DNA of 5,096 bases from a bacterium (GTDB taxonomy: Bacteria > Patescibacteriota > Saccharimonadia > Saccharimonadales > UBA4665): contig JAJZWH010000060.1 of the NCBI GenBank assembly GCA_021846765.1, positions 1 through 5,096 of the forward strand, read 5' to 3'. Shown piece after piece: positions 1 to 5,096 of this stretch. The notes beneath the pieces are model-generated. The model was not told the origin of the DNA and made no database searches. It saw nothing but the letters and a program-made list of their open reading frames with translations. The stretch's first letter is position 1; each line of letters opens with the position of its first letter. The translations under genes were made by a program, and so were the position numbers.

Positions 1-797
1 GCAGAGAACTTGCTGGTTATATAAAAGAACGTCAAACACATAATGTGCGTGGACTGATACAATCATCGGCCATTGTTCCTAAATTAGCAATAATTAAAAC
101 TATAGATAATCCAGTGATTGATCTCTATGTTCGCTTAAAAAAACAATATGCTGAAGATGTGGGTATTGCAGTAGATATTTATAGACTAGATCAAGATCAA
201 GTACCCAGCTTATTAAAAAAACTAAACACCGATATTTCAGTTCATGGCATTATTATTCAACTTCCTTTACAGAAACCAGAACAAACAGACGATTTAGTAA
301 ACCTAGTTAACCCAAATAAAGATGTTGATGCTCTAGGTGAAAAGGCTATTTTTGATCCTGCTACACCAATGGCAATACTTTGGTTATTATCTGGATTTAA
401 CATTGATTTGCAAGGCAAACAGGTTTTGTTAATTGGTCAAGGTAAGTTAGTCGGTCGGCCATTATATAAGATACTTAAAAACAGTGATATTGATGTTATT
501 AGCGCTGATAGTTCGACGTCTAATATTGTTCAATTAGCTAGGTCGGCAGATATTATTATTACCGCAACTGGTAGTCCTGCTGTTTTGACCTCAGATATGA
601 TTAAGCCTGGGGCAGTAGTTGTCGATGCTGGAGTTGCCAGTGAAGACGGCAAGACTATTGGTGATGTTTCTAAAGATGTTTATGAGCGTCAAGATATAAC
701 TATAACTCCAGAAAAAGGTGGAGTTGGACCATTAACTATATGCGCTCTTTTTGATAATGTTATTAGAGCAGCAGAAAAGGCTAAAAATGTCTATTGA
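1..797 (+). CDS. folD: Bifunctional methylenetetrahydrofolate dehydrogenase / methenyltetrahydrofolate cyclohydrolase (FolD), 5'-partial
   Basis: FolD is a cytosolic enzyme that interconverts 5,10-methylene-, 5,10-methenyl- and 10-formyl-tetrahydrofolate, using NAD(P). Numbering from the first complete codon at base 3, 264 residues are visible. The frame is open to the left edge and begins RELAGYIKERQ, matching the usual FolD start (x-G-[KR]-x-L-A-x-x-I), so only about 5-10 residues are missing. The GTG at base 45 lies inside the first helix and is not the start. The catalytic Tyr-x-x-x-Lys is YVRLK (42-46). The folate-site Gln lies in GIIIQLPLQ (about 86) and the Asp in KDVDAL (about 109). 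The Rossmann loop is GQGKLVGRP (145-152) and the late signature is TPEKGGVGPLT (235-245). Several signatures differ from the textbook forms: PATP for PCTP, PEKGGVGP for PxPGGVGP, and no HPYN-like stretch after the Asp. The catalytic residues are kept, so an active but divergent enzyme is likely. It ends in TGA, followed two codons later by TAA. It converges on the receiver gene to its right, with 29 bases between. Confidence 0.93.
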   Translation, partial: RELAGYIKERQTHNVRGLIQSSAIVPKLAIIKTIDNPVIDLYVRLKKQYAEDVGIAVDIYRLDQDQVPSLLKKLNTDISVHGIIIQLPLQKPEQTDDLVNLVNPNKDVDALGEKAIFDPATPMAILWLLSGFNIDLQGKQVLLIGQGKLVGRPLYKILKNSDIDVISADSSTSNIVQLARSADIIITATGSPAVLTSDMIKPGAVVVDAGVASEDGKTIGDVSKDVYERQDITITPEKGGVGPLTICALFDNVIRAAEKAKNVY

Positions 798-826
798 AAA
801 AGTTAATATAAGGGCGACATTAATCT

Positions 827-1195
827 TTAAGCTAAAAGTTTAGTCACTAATTCAAATACTTGGCGAGGAGTCATATCGGCTTTTAAAACTACAGCACTTA
901 CACCTAATTTTCTTACAGAATCAGGAATTTCCTGTTCACCCATATTAGTTAAGATAACAACCTTTATATCTTTACCCCAGCTTGATTTTCTCATGACGGC
1001 AAGAACTTGGTCTCCGGTCATTTCCGGCATCATTAGGTCAAGTAATACAACGTCAGGCTTTATGGATTCGATTAATTCGAGACCCAATTTCCCGTTTTCG
1101 GCCGTTTCAACCTTGTAGCCTTCTGCTTCAAATTTAAAGCGGTACATTTGGGAAATAGTCTGATCGTCTTCTACGATCGCTATTTTCACAGCCAT
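827..1195 (-). CDS. Single-domain response regulator (CheY-like receiver), downstream copy
   Basis: This is a 122-residue protein made of one receiver domain and nothing else. The acidic cluster is EDD (residues 9-11), the phospho-acceptor is Asp53 in LLDLMMP, the switch Thr is T83 in ILTN, and the conserved Lys is K105. All residues needed for phosphorylation by a histidine kinase are present. There is no DNA-binding or enzymatic output domain, so it must act by protein-protein contact or as a phosphate relay or sink. The usual K-P after the last strand is K-A (LKADMTP), and the aromatic switch residue usually two or three places before that Lys is absent (AVVLK). The ATG at 1195 is preceded by a Shine-Dalgarno-like AGGA 8 bases upstream. 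The gene follows a paralogous receiver gene after 39 bases on the same strand, so the two are probably co-transcribed. Its partner kinase and target are not identifiable here. Confidence 0.93.
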   Translation of the reverse strand: MAVKIAIVEDDQTISQMYRFKFEAEGYKVETAENGKLGLELIESIKPDVVLLDLMMPEMTGDQVLAVMRKSSWGKDIKVVILTNMGEQEIPDSVRKLGVSAVVLKADMTPRQVFELVTKLLA

Positions 1196-1203
1196 AACTA
1201 TAA

Positions 1204-1207
1204 TCCT
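1204..1207 (-). promoter_or_regulatory. Shine-Dalgarno site of the downstream receiver gene
   Basis: On the minus strand, AGGA sits 8 bases before the ATG at 1195. It is the only start in this window with a clear Shine-Dalgarno. This suits an internal operon gene, whereas the promoter-proximal genes appear nearly leaderless. Confidence 0.6.
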
Positions 1208-1234
1208 ATGCCACTAAAGACAGTTTTACAATGA

Positions 1235-1612
1235 TTATCTTAATACTTCATAAATAATTTCTAAAATTTGCTTTGGCGTGTGATGTGCTTTGACAATATA
1301 ACGGTCTACATTTAGTAGCCTTAATCTAAGAGGAGCTTCGTCCTTACTGATATTAGTTAGGACTATAACTCTAATATCTTTGCCCCAATTAGTTGAACGT
1401 AATTTTTCTAGCATAATATCTCCAGACATTACCGGCATTCTTATATCTAATAAAATTAGGTTTGGCATAAAAGTTTCACATAACATTAACCCTTCTTCTC
1501 CGTTATAGGCAACGCTAACTAAAAACCCTTCGTTTTCTAATTTAAAACGATACATATCAGCAATTGGATGTTCGTCTTCGATAATGGCTATCTTATATTT
1601 TTGATTTAGCAT
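1235..1612 (-). CDS. Single-domain response regulator (CheY-like receiver), upstream copy
   Basis: This is a receiver-only protein of 125 residues when started at the ATG at 1612. The acidic pair is E12-D13 (IIEDE), the phospho-acceptor is Asp56 in LLDIRMP, the switch Thr is T86 in VLTN, and the Lys is K108. As in its neighbour, the Lys is followed by Ala rather than Pro (VKAHHTP), but here the aromatic switch residue is present (RYIVK). A hand alignment gives about 55 identities in 119 positions with the downstream copy. Shared blocks are MYRFK, WGKDI and LTN, so the two look like a tandem duplication. A longer frame starting at TTG 1654 exists, but that TTG is the first half of the -35 box and the extra 14 residues lie outside the receiver fold, so ATG 1612 is preferred. 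No output domain, kinase or target is visible. The gene is divergent from the arginine decarboxylase operon. Confidence 0.92.
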   Translation of the reverse strand: MLNQKYKIAIIEDEHPIADMYRFKLENEGFLVSVAYNGEEGLMLCETFMPNLILLDIRMPVMSGDIMLEKLRSTNWGKDIRVIVLTNISKDEAPLRLRLLNVDRYIVKAHHTPKQILEIIYEVLR

Positions 1613-1626
1613 ACGATTACTTTGAC

Positions 1627-1654
1627 ATTTTAACGTACTTATGGTACATTTCAA
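1627..1654 (-). promoter_or_regulatory. Sigma70-type promoter of the receiver gene pair
   Basis: Read on the minus strand, the -35 box is TTGAAA (1654-1649), then a 16-base spacer, then the -10 box TAAAAT (1632-1627). Each box matches the consensus at 5 of 6 positions. The expected transcription start is about 7 bases past the -10 box, leaving a leader of only about 7 bases before ATG 1612. There is no Shine-Dalgarno, so initiation is probably near-leaderless. This promoter would drive both receiver genes. Confidence 0.65.
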
Positions 1655-1672
1655 ATCAGTACTTTATCAGAC

Positions 1673-1712
1673 AATAACAGCATCATTTCCGCAAAGATTT
1701 GATGCTGTTATT
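1673..1712. repeat. Perfect 13-bp inverted repeat in the divergent intergenic region (candidate operator)
   Basis: The left arm is AATAACAGCATCA (1673-1685) and the right arm is its exact reverse complement (1700-1712), separated by 14 bases. The right arm ends 2 bases before the TATAAT at 1715-1720, and the left arm starts 18 bases upstream of the receiver promoter's -35 box. Both predicted transcription starts lie outside the repeat, so it would not be in either main transcript. That favours a DNA-level site such as an operator. An RNA hairpin that stops antisense read-through from folD is an alternative, but the stem is AT-rich and the following tract is not a clean T run. Confidence 0.75.
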
Positions 1713-1714
1713 TA

Positions 1715-1720
1715 TATAAT
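1715..1720 (+). promoter_or_regulatory. -10 box of the arginine decarboxylase operon promoter
   Basis: A consensus TATAAT lies 11 bases before the ATG at 1732, placing the transcription start about 5 bases before the start codon, so the mRNA would be leaderless or nearly so. No convincing -35 box is found at 16-18 bases spacing (CAAAGA and neighbouring hexamers). The promoter may therefore need an activator, and the inverted repeat occupying this stretch is the obvious candidate site. Confidence 0.55.
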
Positions 1721-1731
1721 TTATACATATT

Positions 1732-2214
1732 ATGGAAATTCTTATAACACAAGGTCTAGGAAGCGGCCCAACTAAACTAGCTGCTTTTGACGCAGCATTG
1801 AATGATGCTGGGGTTGCCAATTATAATTTAATAAGATTAAGTTCAGTTATACCTCCCAAAAGTAAGATAAAAATATGTGAATCTATTCCTGAAGGCAAAT
1901 TACCAGGCAATTGGGGAGATCGTCTTTATGTTGTCATGGCTGAACTAAGGGTAGACACTCCTAACGAAGAAGCTTGGGCTGGTATTGGTTGGGTTCAAGA
2001 CAAAAAAACAGGTAAAGGATTATTTGTCGAGCACGAAGGCGGTAGTGAAAGAACGGTTCGTAGTGACATTACTCAGAGCCTAGAAGCATTAATGGCTACT
2101 CGTAATAAAGATTTTGGGCCTATTTCAATGAAAGTAGTTGGAAGGACGTGTTCCTTTCATCCCGTATGCGCATTGATGGTTGCTGTTTATCAGGCTAGTG
2201 ATTGGAATAAGTAA
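1732..2214 (+). CDS. pdaD: Pyruvoyl-dependent arginine decarboxylase proenzyme
   Basis: This 160-residue protein matches the PvlArgDC family, which decarboxylates L-arginine to agmatine. The proenzyme cuts itself between two serines, and the second Ser becomes the pyruvoyl cofactor. The cleavage motif is NLIRLSSVIPP, with Ser37-Ser38, giving a beta chain of about 37 residues and an alpha chain of about 123. Compared from memory with the Methanocaldococcus jannaschii enzyme, D20 (AFDAAL), N32 and E102 (VEHEGG) line up with its substrate-binding Asp, active-site Asn and catalytic Glu. The length is normal for the family (about 160-195), with a short N-terminus. There is no signal peptide. The ATG at 1732 has no Shine-Dalgarno but sits just after a TATAAT. 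It is the first gene of an operon, with the next start 8 bases after its stop. No agmatinase, agmatine deiminase or arginine/agmatine antiporter is in view, so the fate of agmatine is unknown. A shifted amino acid substrate cannot be excluded. Confidence 0.93.
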   Translation: MEILITQGLGSGPTKLAAFDAALNDAGVANYNLIRLSSVIPPKSKIKICESIPEGKLPGNWGDRLYVVMAELRVDTPNEEAWAGIGWVQDKKTGKGLFVEHEGGSERTVRSDITQSLEALMATRNKDFGPISMKVVGRTCSFHPVCALMVAVYQASDWNK

Positions 2215-2222
2215 CTAAGATA

Positions 2223-3947
2223 ATGGTTGGCCGAGATTCATTTAAACCAAATTCATCATTAGATGCAGTTGAGGGCTTGGAAACTTTAACGAGCAGTACT
2301 ATCAATTCTCCTGATTTAGACGGTGTTGCACATAGTAAAATTGACTCTTTAGTTAACGGTACCAGAAAAATAGGTCGATTGGCATTAAGGGGTGGATCTG
2401 TGGCTTTGGCTATTGTAGAAGTATCTCCTATTAATGAAGCCATAAGATTAAGTGCTTTTGCTGCAGGAGAGGGGTTGACTCAAGGTCATAATCTTGCGAT
2501 CGGAGCTTTGGCTTATGGCGCTTCAACGTTATTTGTTGAAGGAGCTGGAGCACTTGCTGCGGCCCCACTATTGAGCACTGATACAAGTAAGCGTTTTACT
2601 GGTTTCCTAAACAAAAAATTGTCTAGATTTAACGGAGAAGACCAGATTAAATTACCAAAAACTGTAAAATTAGGTGCAGCATTAGTCGGTGGGTCGGTTG
2701 TAGCAATGTCAATTGAAAAACTTGAGGACGACAGCAGGTCGCAAGAGAGTATTCTTAAGCATGGTCTTTGGACTTCCGCTTGGCTTGCGTCAGTATGTGC
2801 GGTACAGGGAGCGGCTATGGCTGAAGGTGTAAATACTAGATTAGATCATCCCGTACCGGCTTCTATTGCAGTCGGAGGAATTATTAGTGCAGCCTTTTTA
2901 AACAGGACATTTAAACAAAGAAAACTAAAGACAACTTTGCGATCATATGAAAATGATGTATCGCACTATTCAATGGGGCCTCAGTTAGAGGGTTTACCTA
3001 TTCGCGATTTTCAAAGAGCTTTACGAGATAAAGACTCAATATCGATAAGGGGCATTAAAGATAGGTCCATGTTATTTGTACCTATTGGATATTCTCCTTG
3101 GATTAATGAGAAGTTTTTTGCGCATTGTGGCTATGATGTTTCTAGATTGCTGTATTGTGCACAGCCCCAAAGGAAACTAGAAAACTATCAGGCAACAGAT
3201 ATAGAAAAAAGCGTGAAGGAAGCTATTACTAAACATAGAGCTGAAGGAATAATATTTGATTACCTTGAAGGAGAATCTTATTTTGAAGATCATAAATTTG
3301 GTTTTAAAATTGATAAGTTGGTAACTTCTGATGGTTCTCCGGCTGCAACTTTTCATTATACGACTAGGGGTGAGGCGTTACCAAATAGGCCAAGTTTTAA
3401 ACCTGATCCTCATATAGTATCTATATCTGAATCTTCAGGTATGAAAGAGCATTTTGATAGTATTTGGAAAATATATTCAGAGCGTTTTCAGGTATTGGTA
3501 GATGACCATCCAATTAAGGGAGCATTGGGCAAACAAGATTTATATGATGTTTTGGCATCAGAGGGATCTATATCTTATGGTTATATTGATGATACCGGTG
3601 TTTTAAGAGGCTTTGGATACATGGTTCATGATATAGCACTTTGTCCTTGGTTAAATAAAGATAACTTCATTGATCCTGAGGGACGACCAGTTAGATATTT
3701 TCCTGGGATAGCGAGCGATAAGAAAAACACAAGCCTAGTAAGTGGACCCTTAATAAAGTCGTTCCTCAATAATTATTTTTCCCAAAATGATAGTGGTGTA
3801 TTAGCATTTGAATGTAGCAACATTTCGTCTCGGTATATTCCTAAACTGGTTAAGATATCTTTAGAAAGGGCAGGCATAGCGCATTTTAGTAATCTTGAAG
3901 AAAAGAGGTATTTTTATAACGTGTTAAGTCTAAGAGGCAATGTTTAA
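2223..3947 (+). CDS. Probable membrane-associated protein with C-terminal GNAT-like domain
   Basis: This 574-residue protein is not one I can name. The N-terminal 45 residues are hydrophilic. Residues of about 52-227 hold four or five Ala/Gly-rich hydrophobic stretches (near 52-70, 91-118, 149-164, 181-201 and 209-227), so membrane insertion is likely but not certain. A basic stretch (RTFKQRKLK, 228-236) then leads into a soluble part of about 340 residues. Within it, residues of about 398-568 look like a GNAT-fold acyltransferase: a helix (HFDSIWKIYSERF), then SYGYIDDTGVLRGFGYMVHDI as the central beta hairpin, PWLNKDNF, and a late helix pair. The canonical acetyl-CoA loop RxxGxG/A is not evident, so donor and activity are open. 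Residues 270-395 could be a second, decayed GNAT unit (EAITKHRAEGIIFDYL, then FEDHKFGFKI). It starts 8 bases after pdaD with only a weak AAGA upstream, so it is co-transcribed and perhaps translationally coupled. A role in acylating or handling the decarboxylase product is inferred from position only. Confidence 0.85.
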   Translation: MVGRDSFKPNSSLDAVEGLETLTSSTINSPDLDGVAHSKIDSLVNGTRKIGRLALRGGSVALAIVEVSPINEAIRLSAFAAGEGLTQGHNLAIGALAYGASTLFVEGAGALAAAPLLSTDTSKRFTGFLNKKLSRFNGEDQIKLPKTVKLGAALVGGSVVAMSIEKLEDDSRSQESILKHGLWTSAWLASVCAVQGAAMAEGVNTRLDHPVPASIAVGGIISAAFLNRTFKQRKLKTTLRSYENDVSHYSMGPQLEGLPIRDFQRALRDKDSISIRGIKDRSMLFVPIGYSPWINEKFFAHCGYDVSRLLYCAQPQRKLENYQATDIEKSVKEAITKHRAEGIIFDYLEGESYFEDHKFGFKIDKLVTSDGSPAATFHYTTRGEALPNRPSFKPDPHIVSISESSGMKEHFDSIWKIYSERFQVLVDDHPIKGALGKQDLYDVLASEGSISYGYIDDTGVLRGFGYMVHDIALCPWLNKDNFIDPEGRPVRYFPGIASDKKNTSLVSGPLIKSFLNNYFSQNDSGVLAFECSNISSRYIPKLVKISLERAGIAHFSNLEEKRYFYNVLSLRGNV

Positions 3948-4832
3948 GGTATATTTCTTTAATAATTTGAATGGTCGTAAATGGTTCTTTGTAGCTCGTA
4001 AAGTTTCGATGCCCAAATCTTGCTCTATATTAATAAAAGGGATATTTAGAGCACAGAGTTCGCCGCATACATCATAAACGGCCTTATAAAATAGATTTTT
4101 TACTTTTCTGTCTGTTTTGAGAAAATGTCCCATCGCATATTTTTCGTTTATAATTTCATAGCTAGAGAAACCAACAATTGTTCCGTTTAGGGTATAAAAC
4201 TTGTAGTATATCTTTATTTTAAGGTCATTTGAAATTTTGAGAAATTGCTTCAAAGCTTGATACTCTAAACTTTCTTCCTTGGTCTGGTTTAATATTGTAA
4301 TTAGCTTTTGTAAATATTTATTTGCCGCATTGTTATCGTTGGTGTTAATAACTTTTAGGTTTCCACCCCACTCTCGCGAAAATTTATTAATTTTATATCG
4401 GATATCTTCATAACTAGATCCTGTTAGTGAATAGAAATCTTTAGTTTTTAGGATATAGTCATAATTCGCTTCTTCCGGATATATTACACTTTTTTTATTG
4501 TATAAATTTAAGAATTCTCGAGAAGCCTTTATGCTAGGTTCAGGCAATAGATTAAATAAATAATTTGGCATTTCTTTTATATGACGTCTCCAGTTTAAGA
4601 ATTTCTCAATTGCATCGGGAGAGTTGCTAAGAAAAGAATAAATAGGGTTACCGGTTAAATAGTCGGGCATAATAATATAAAGAGAAGAATCGTCTATGCA
4701 TATCATAGTTTTGTTATTATTAGACCAACTATATAAACTTAAAAAATTAAAATCAGAAAAAGGCTCAAATTTATTAACAATAGTAGTTACTTTATCGTAA
4801 TCTGACGGCGCTAGTTTTTTGAAGTACAGCAT
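3930..4832 (-). CDS. DUF2156 / phosphatidylglycerol lysyltransferase C-terminal-domain-like protein
   Basis: This 300-residue soluble protein resembles the LPG_synthase_C / DUF2156 family, the double-GNAT catalytic domain that in MprF transfers aminoacyl groups from tRNA to phosphatidylglycerol. Family-like signatures are PFSDFNFLSLYSW near 24-36, NYDYILKTKDFYSLTGSSYE then RYKINKFSREW (123-155), the strand GTIVGFSSYEI (217-227), and the strong C-terminal block INIEQDLGIETLRATKNHLRP (267-287) ending in LLKKYTL. It has no transmembrane flippase part, so it is a stand-alone catalytic-type domain. Many such short members have no known substrate, and lipid aminoacylation should not be assumed. The start ATG at 4832 lacks a Shine-Dalgarno. 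Its stop lies inside the last codons of the convergent 574-residue gene (18-base overlap). It is more AT-rich than its neighbours: hand counts of two 60-base rows (4261, 4741) gave 25% and 20% GC, against 52% in row 2521 of the operon gene. It might have a separate origin. Confidence 0.85.
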   Translation of the reverse strand: MLYFKKLAPSDYDKVTTIVNKFEPFSDFNFLSLYSWSNNNKTMICIDDSSLYIIMPDYLTGNPIYSFLSNSPDAIEKFLNWRRHIKEMPNYLFNLLPEPSIKASREFLNLYNKKSVIYPEEANYDYILKTKDFYSLTGSSYEDIRYKINKFSREWGGNLKVINTNDNNAANKYLQKLITILNQTKEESLEYQALKQFLKISNDLKIKIYYKFYTLNGTIVGFSSYEIINEKYAMGHFLKTDRKVKNLFYKAVYDVCGELCALNIPFINIEQDLGIETLRATKNHLRPFKLLKKYTLNIAS

Positions 4833-4833
4833 T

Positions 4834-4862
4834 TTGATATATTAAAGCACAAGAGGTAATCT
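4834..4862 (+). promoter_or_regulatory. Possible promoter of the truncated membrane-protein gene
   Basis: In the 43-base divergent gap, TTGATA (4834-4839, 5 of 6 to the -35 consensus) is followed after 17 bases by TAATCT (4857-4862). The second box matches only 3 of 6, but these include the T-A and final T that matter most. The implied start is about 7 bases before ATG 4876, the same near-leaderless geometry as the other two promoters. I could not identify a convincing promoter for the divergent DUF2156 gene in this gap. Confidence 0.35.
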
Positions 4863-4875
4863 TATAGTAGCAATT

Positions 4876-5096
4876 ATGGCAATATTAATCTTATTATACG
4901 CCTTACCTATCATAGCACTAGCAGTTATGTTGCTTTTTTTGTTAGCTGGAGGAACGCGCCACAGACGAGATTCACTTTCTTTTGCTATTTTATTATCGTT
5001 GTTAATTATTTGGCTGGTGCTTTTGTGGCTTGCTAATCAATTCAATCAACCAAATATGAGTTTAATTTTACTTAGGGGTGCACTTTTAGTAGGTAG
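4876..5096 (+). CDS. N-terminus of a multi-pass membrane protein, 3'-partial (possible sensor histidine kinase)
   Basis: The frame is open from ATG 4876 to the window end, giving 73 complete codons. Residues of about 2-25 form a strong hydrophobic helix (LLYALPIIALAVMLLFLLAG), followed by a basic loop (TRHRRD, 27-32) and a second helix of about 36-54 (FAILLSLLIIWLVLLWLA). A third hydrophobic stretch begins after NQFNQPNMS. The first helix followed by a basic loop suggests the N-terminus faces outward and the loop lies in the cytoplasm. The layout resembles the N-terminal 7TM regions of some histidine kinases, but any polytopic membrane protein would look alike at this length. Purine-rich AAGAGG at 4851-4856 is too far upstream (19 bases) to be its Shine-Dalgarno, and no ATG, GTG or TTG lies in frame between the upstream stop at 4843 and this ATG. 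Confidence 0.6.
   Translation, partial: MAILILLYALPIIALAVMLLFLLAGGTRHRRDSLSFAILLSLLIIWLVLLWLANQFNQPNMSLILLRGALLVG

Noticed and set aside
45..47. GTG as the start codon of folD
   Set aside because: The frame is open upstream to the window edge and encodes the conserved first helix of FolD, so the true start is outside the window.
795..797. TGA at the end of folD as a recoded glycine codon
   Set aside because: Reading through would add only three residues before TAA, so the site itself is not decisive, but no other reading frame in the window contains an in-frame TGA, which would be expected if it coded for glycine.
798..826. Terminator between convergent folD and the receiver gene
   Set aside because: I looked for a stem-loop in the 29 bases and just beyond and found only a weak imperfect palindrome (CTTTAAGCTAAAAG) within the receiver's end.
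1673..1730. Intergenic inverted repeat read as an intrinsic terminator
   Set aside because: The flanking genes diverge, so neither needs a terminator here. The stem has only 4 G/C pairs in 13, and the downstream tract is mixed A/T rather than a T run.
2195..2443. An 82-codon open frame on the minus strand
   Set aside because: It lies almost wholly opposite the start of the 574-residue gene, has no promoter or Shine-Dalgarno, and its translation shows no recognisable domain. It is a shadow frame.
1..5096. CRISPR arrays, tRNA or rRNA genes, insertion sequences, attachment sites
   Set aside because: No regularly spaced direct repeats, RNA-gene signatures, transposase-like frames or terminal repeats were seen; nearly all of the window is accounted for by coding sequence.

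Overview
The window is an AT-rich bacterial segment of compact genes. It reads well in the standard bacterial code, with no in-frame TGA inside the reading frames, which argues against the UGA-as-glycine lineages Gracilibacteria and Absconditabacteria. Small tightly packed genes, near-leaderless starts, a divergent FolD and single-domain response regulators suggest a candidate-phyla-radiation bacterium (Patescibacteria), possibly Saccharibacteria. That placement is an inference from style and gene content; no marker gene proves it.

Layout from left to right. (1) Bases 1-797, plus strand: the body of folD (one-carbon folate metabolism), missing only its first few codons. (2) Bases 827-1612, minus strand: two tandem stand-alone CheY-like receiver proteins. 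They are probably one transcription unit, driven by a good sigma70-type promoter at 1627-1654 that also fixes the upstream gene's start. (3) Bases 1655-1731: a divergent intergenic region with a perfect 13-bp inverted repeat lying against the -10 box of the next operon. (4) Bases 1732-3947, plus strand: a two-gene operon. It holds a pyruvoyl-dependent arginine decarboxylase (arginine to agmatine) and, 8 bases later, a 574-residue protein with an Ala/Gly-rich hydrophobic N-terminal half and a C-terminal GNAT-like half. (5) Bases 3930-4832, minus strand: a DUF2156 / lysylphosphatidylglycerol-synthase-C-like protein that converges on the operon and overlaps it by 18 bases. (6) Bases 4876-5096, plus strand: the N-terminus of a multi-pass membrane protein cut by the window end, possibly a sensor kinase.

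How the parts may work together: folD is housekeeping and probably unrelated to the rest. The interesting unit is the decarboxylase flanked by two proteins of acyl/aminoacyl-transferase type, one of them apparently membrane-anchored. Making an amine (agmatine) next to such proteins suggests a small amine-acylation or cell-surface-modification module, perhaps under signal control given the divergent receiver genes and the shared inverted repeat. The decarboxylase and DUF2156 assignments rest on visible motifs. The functional link between them is a hypothesis.
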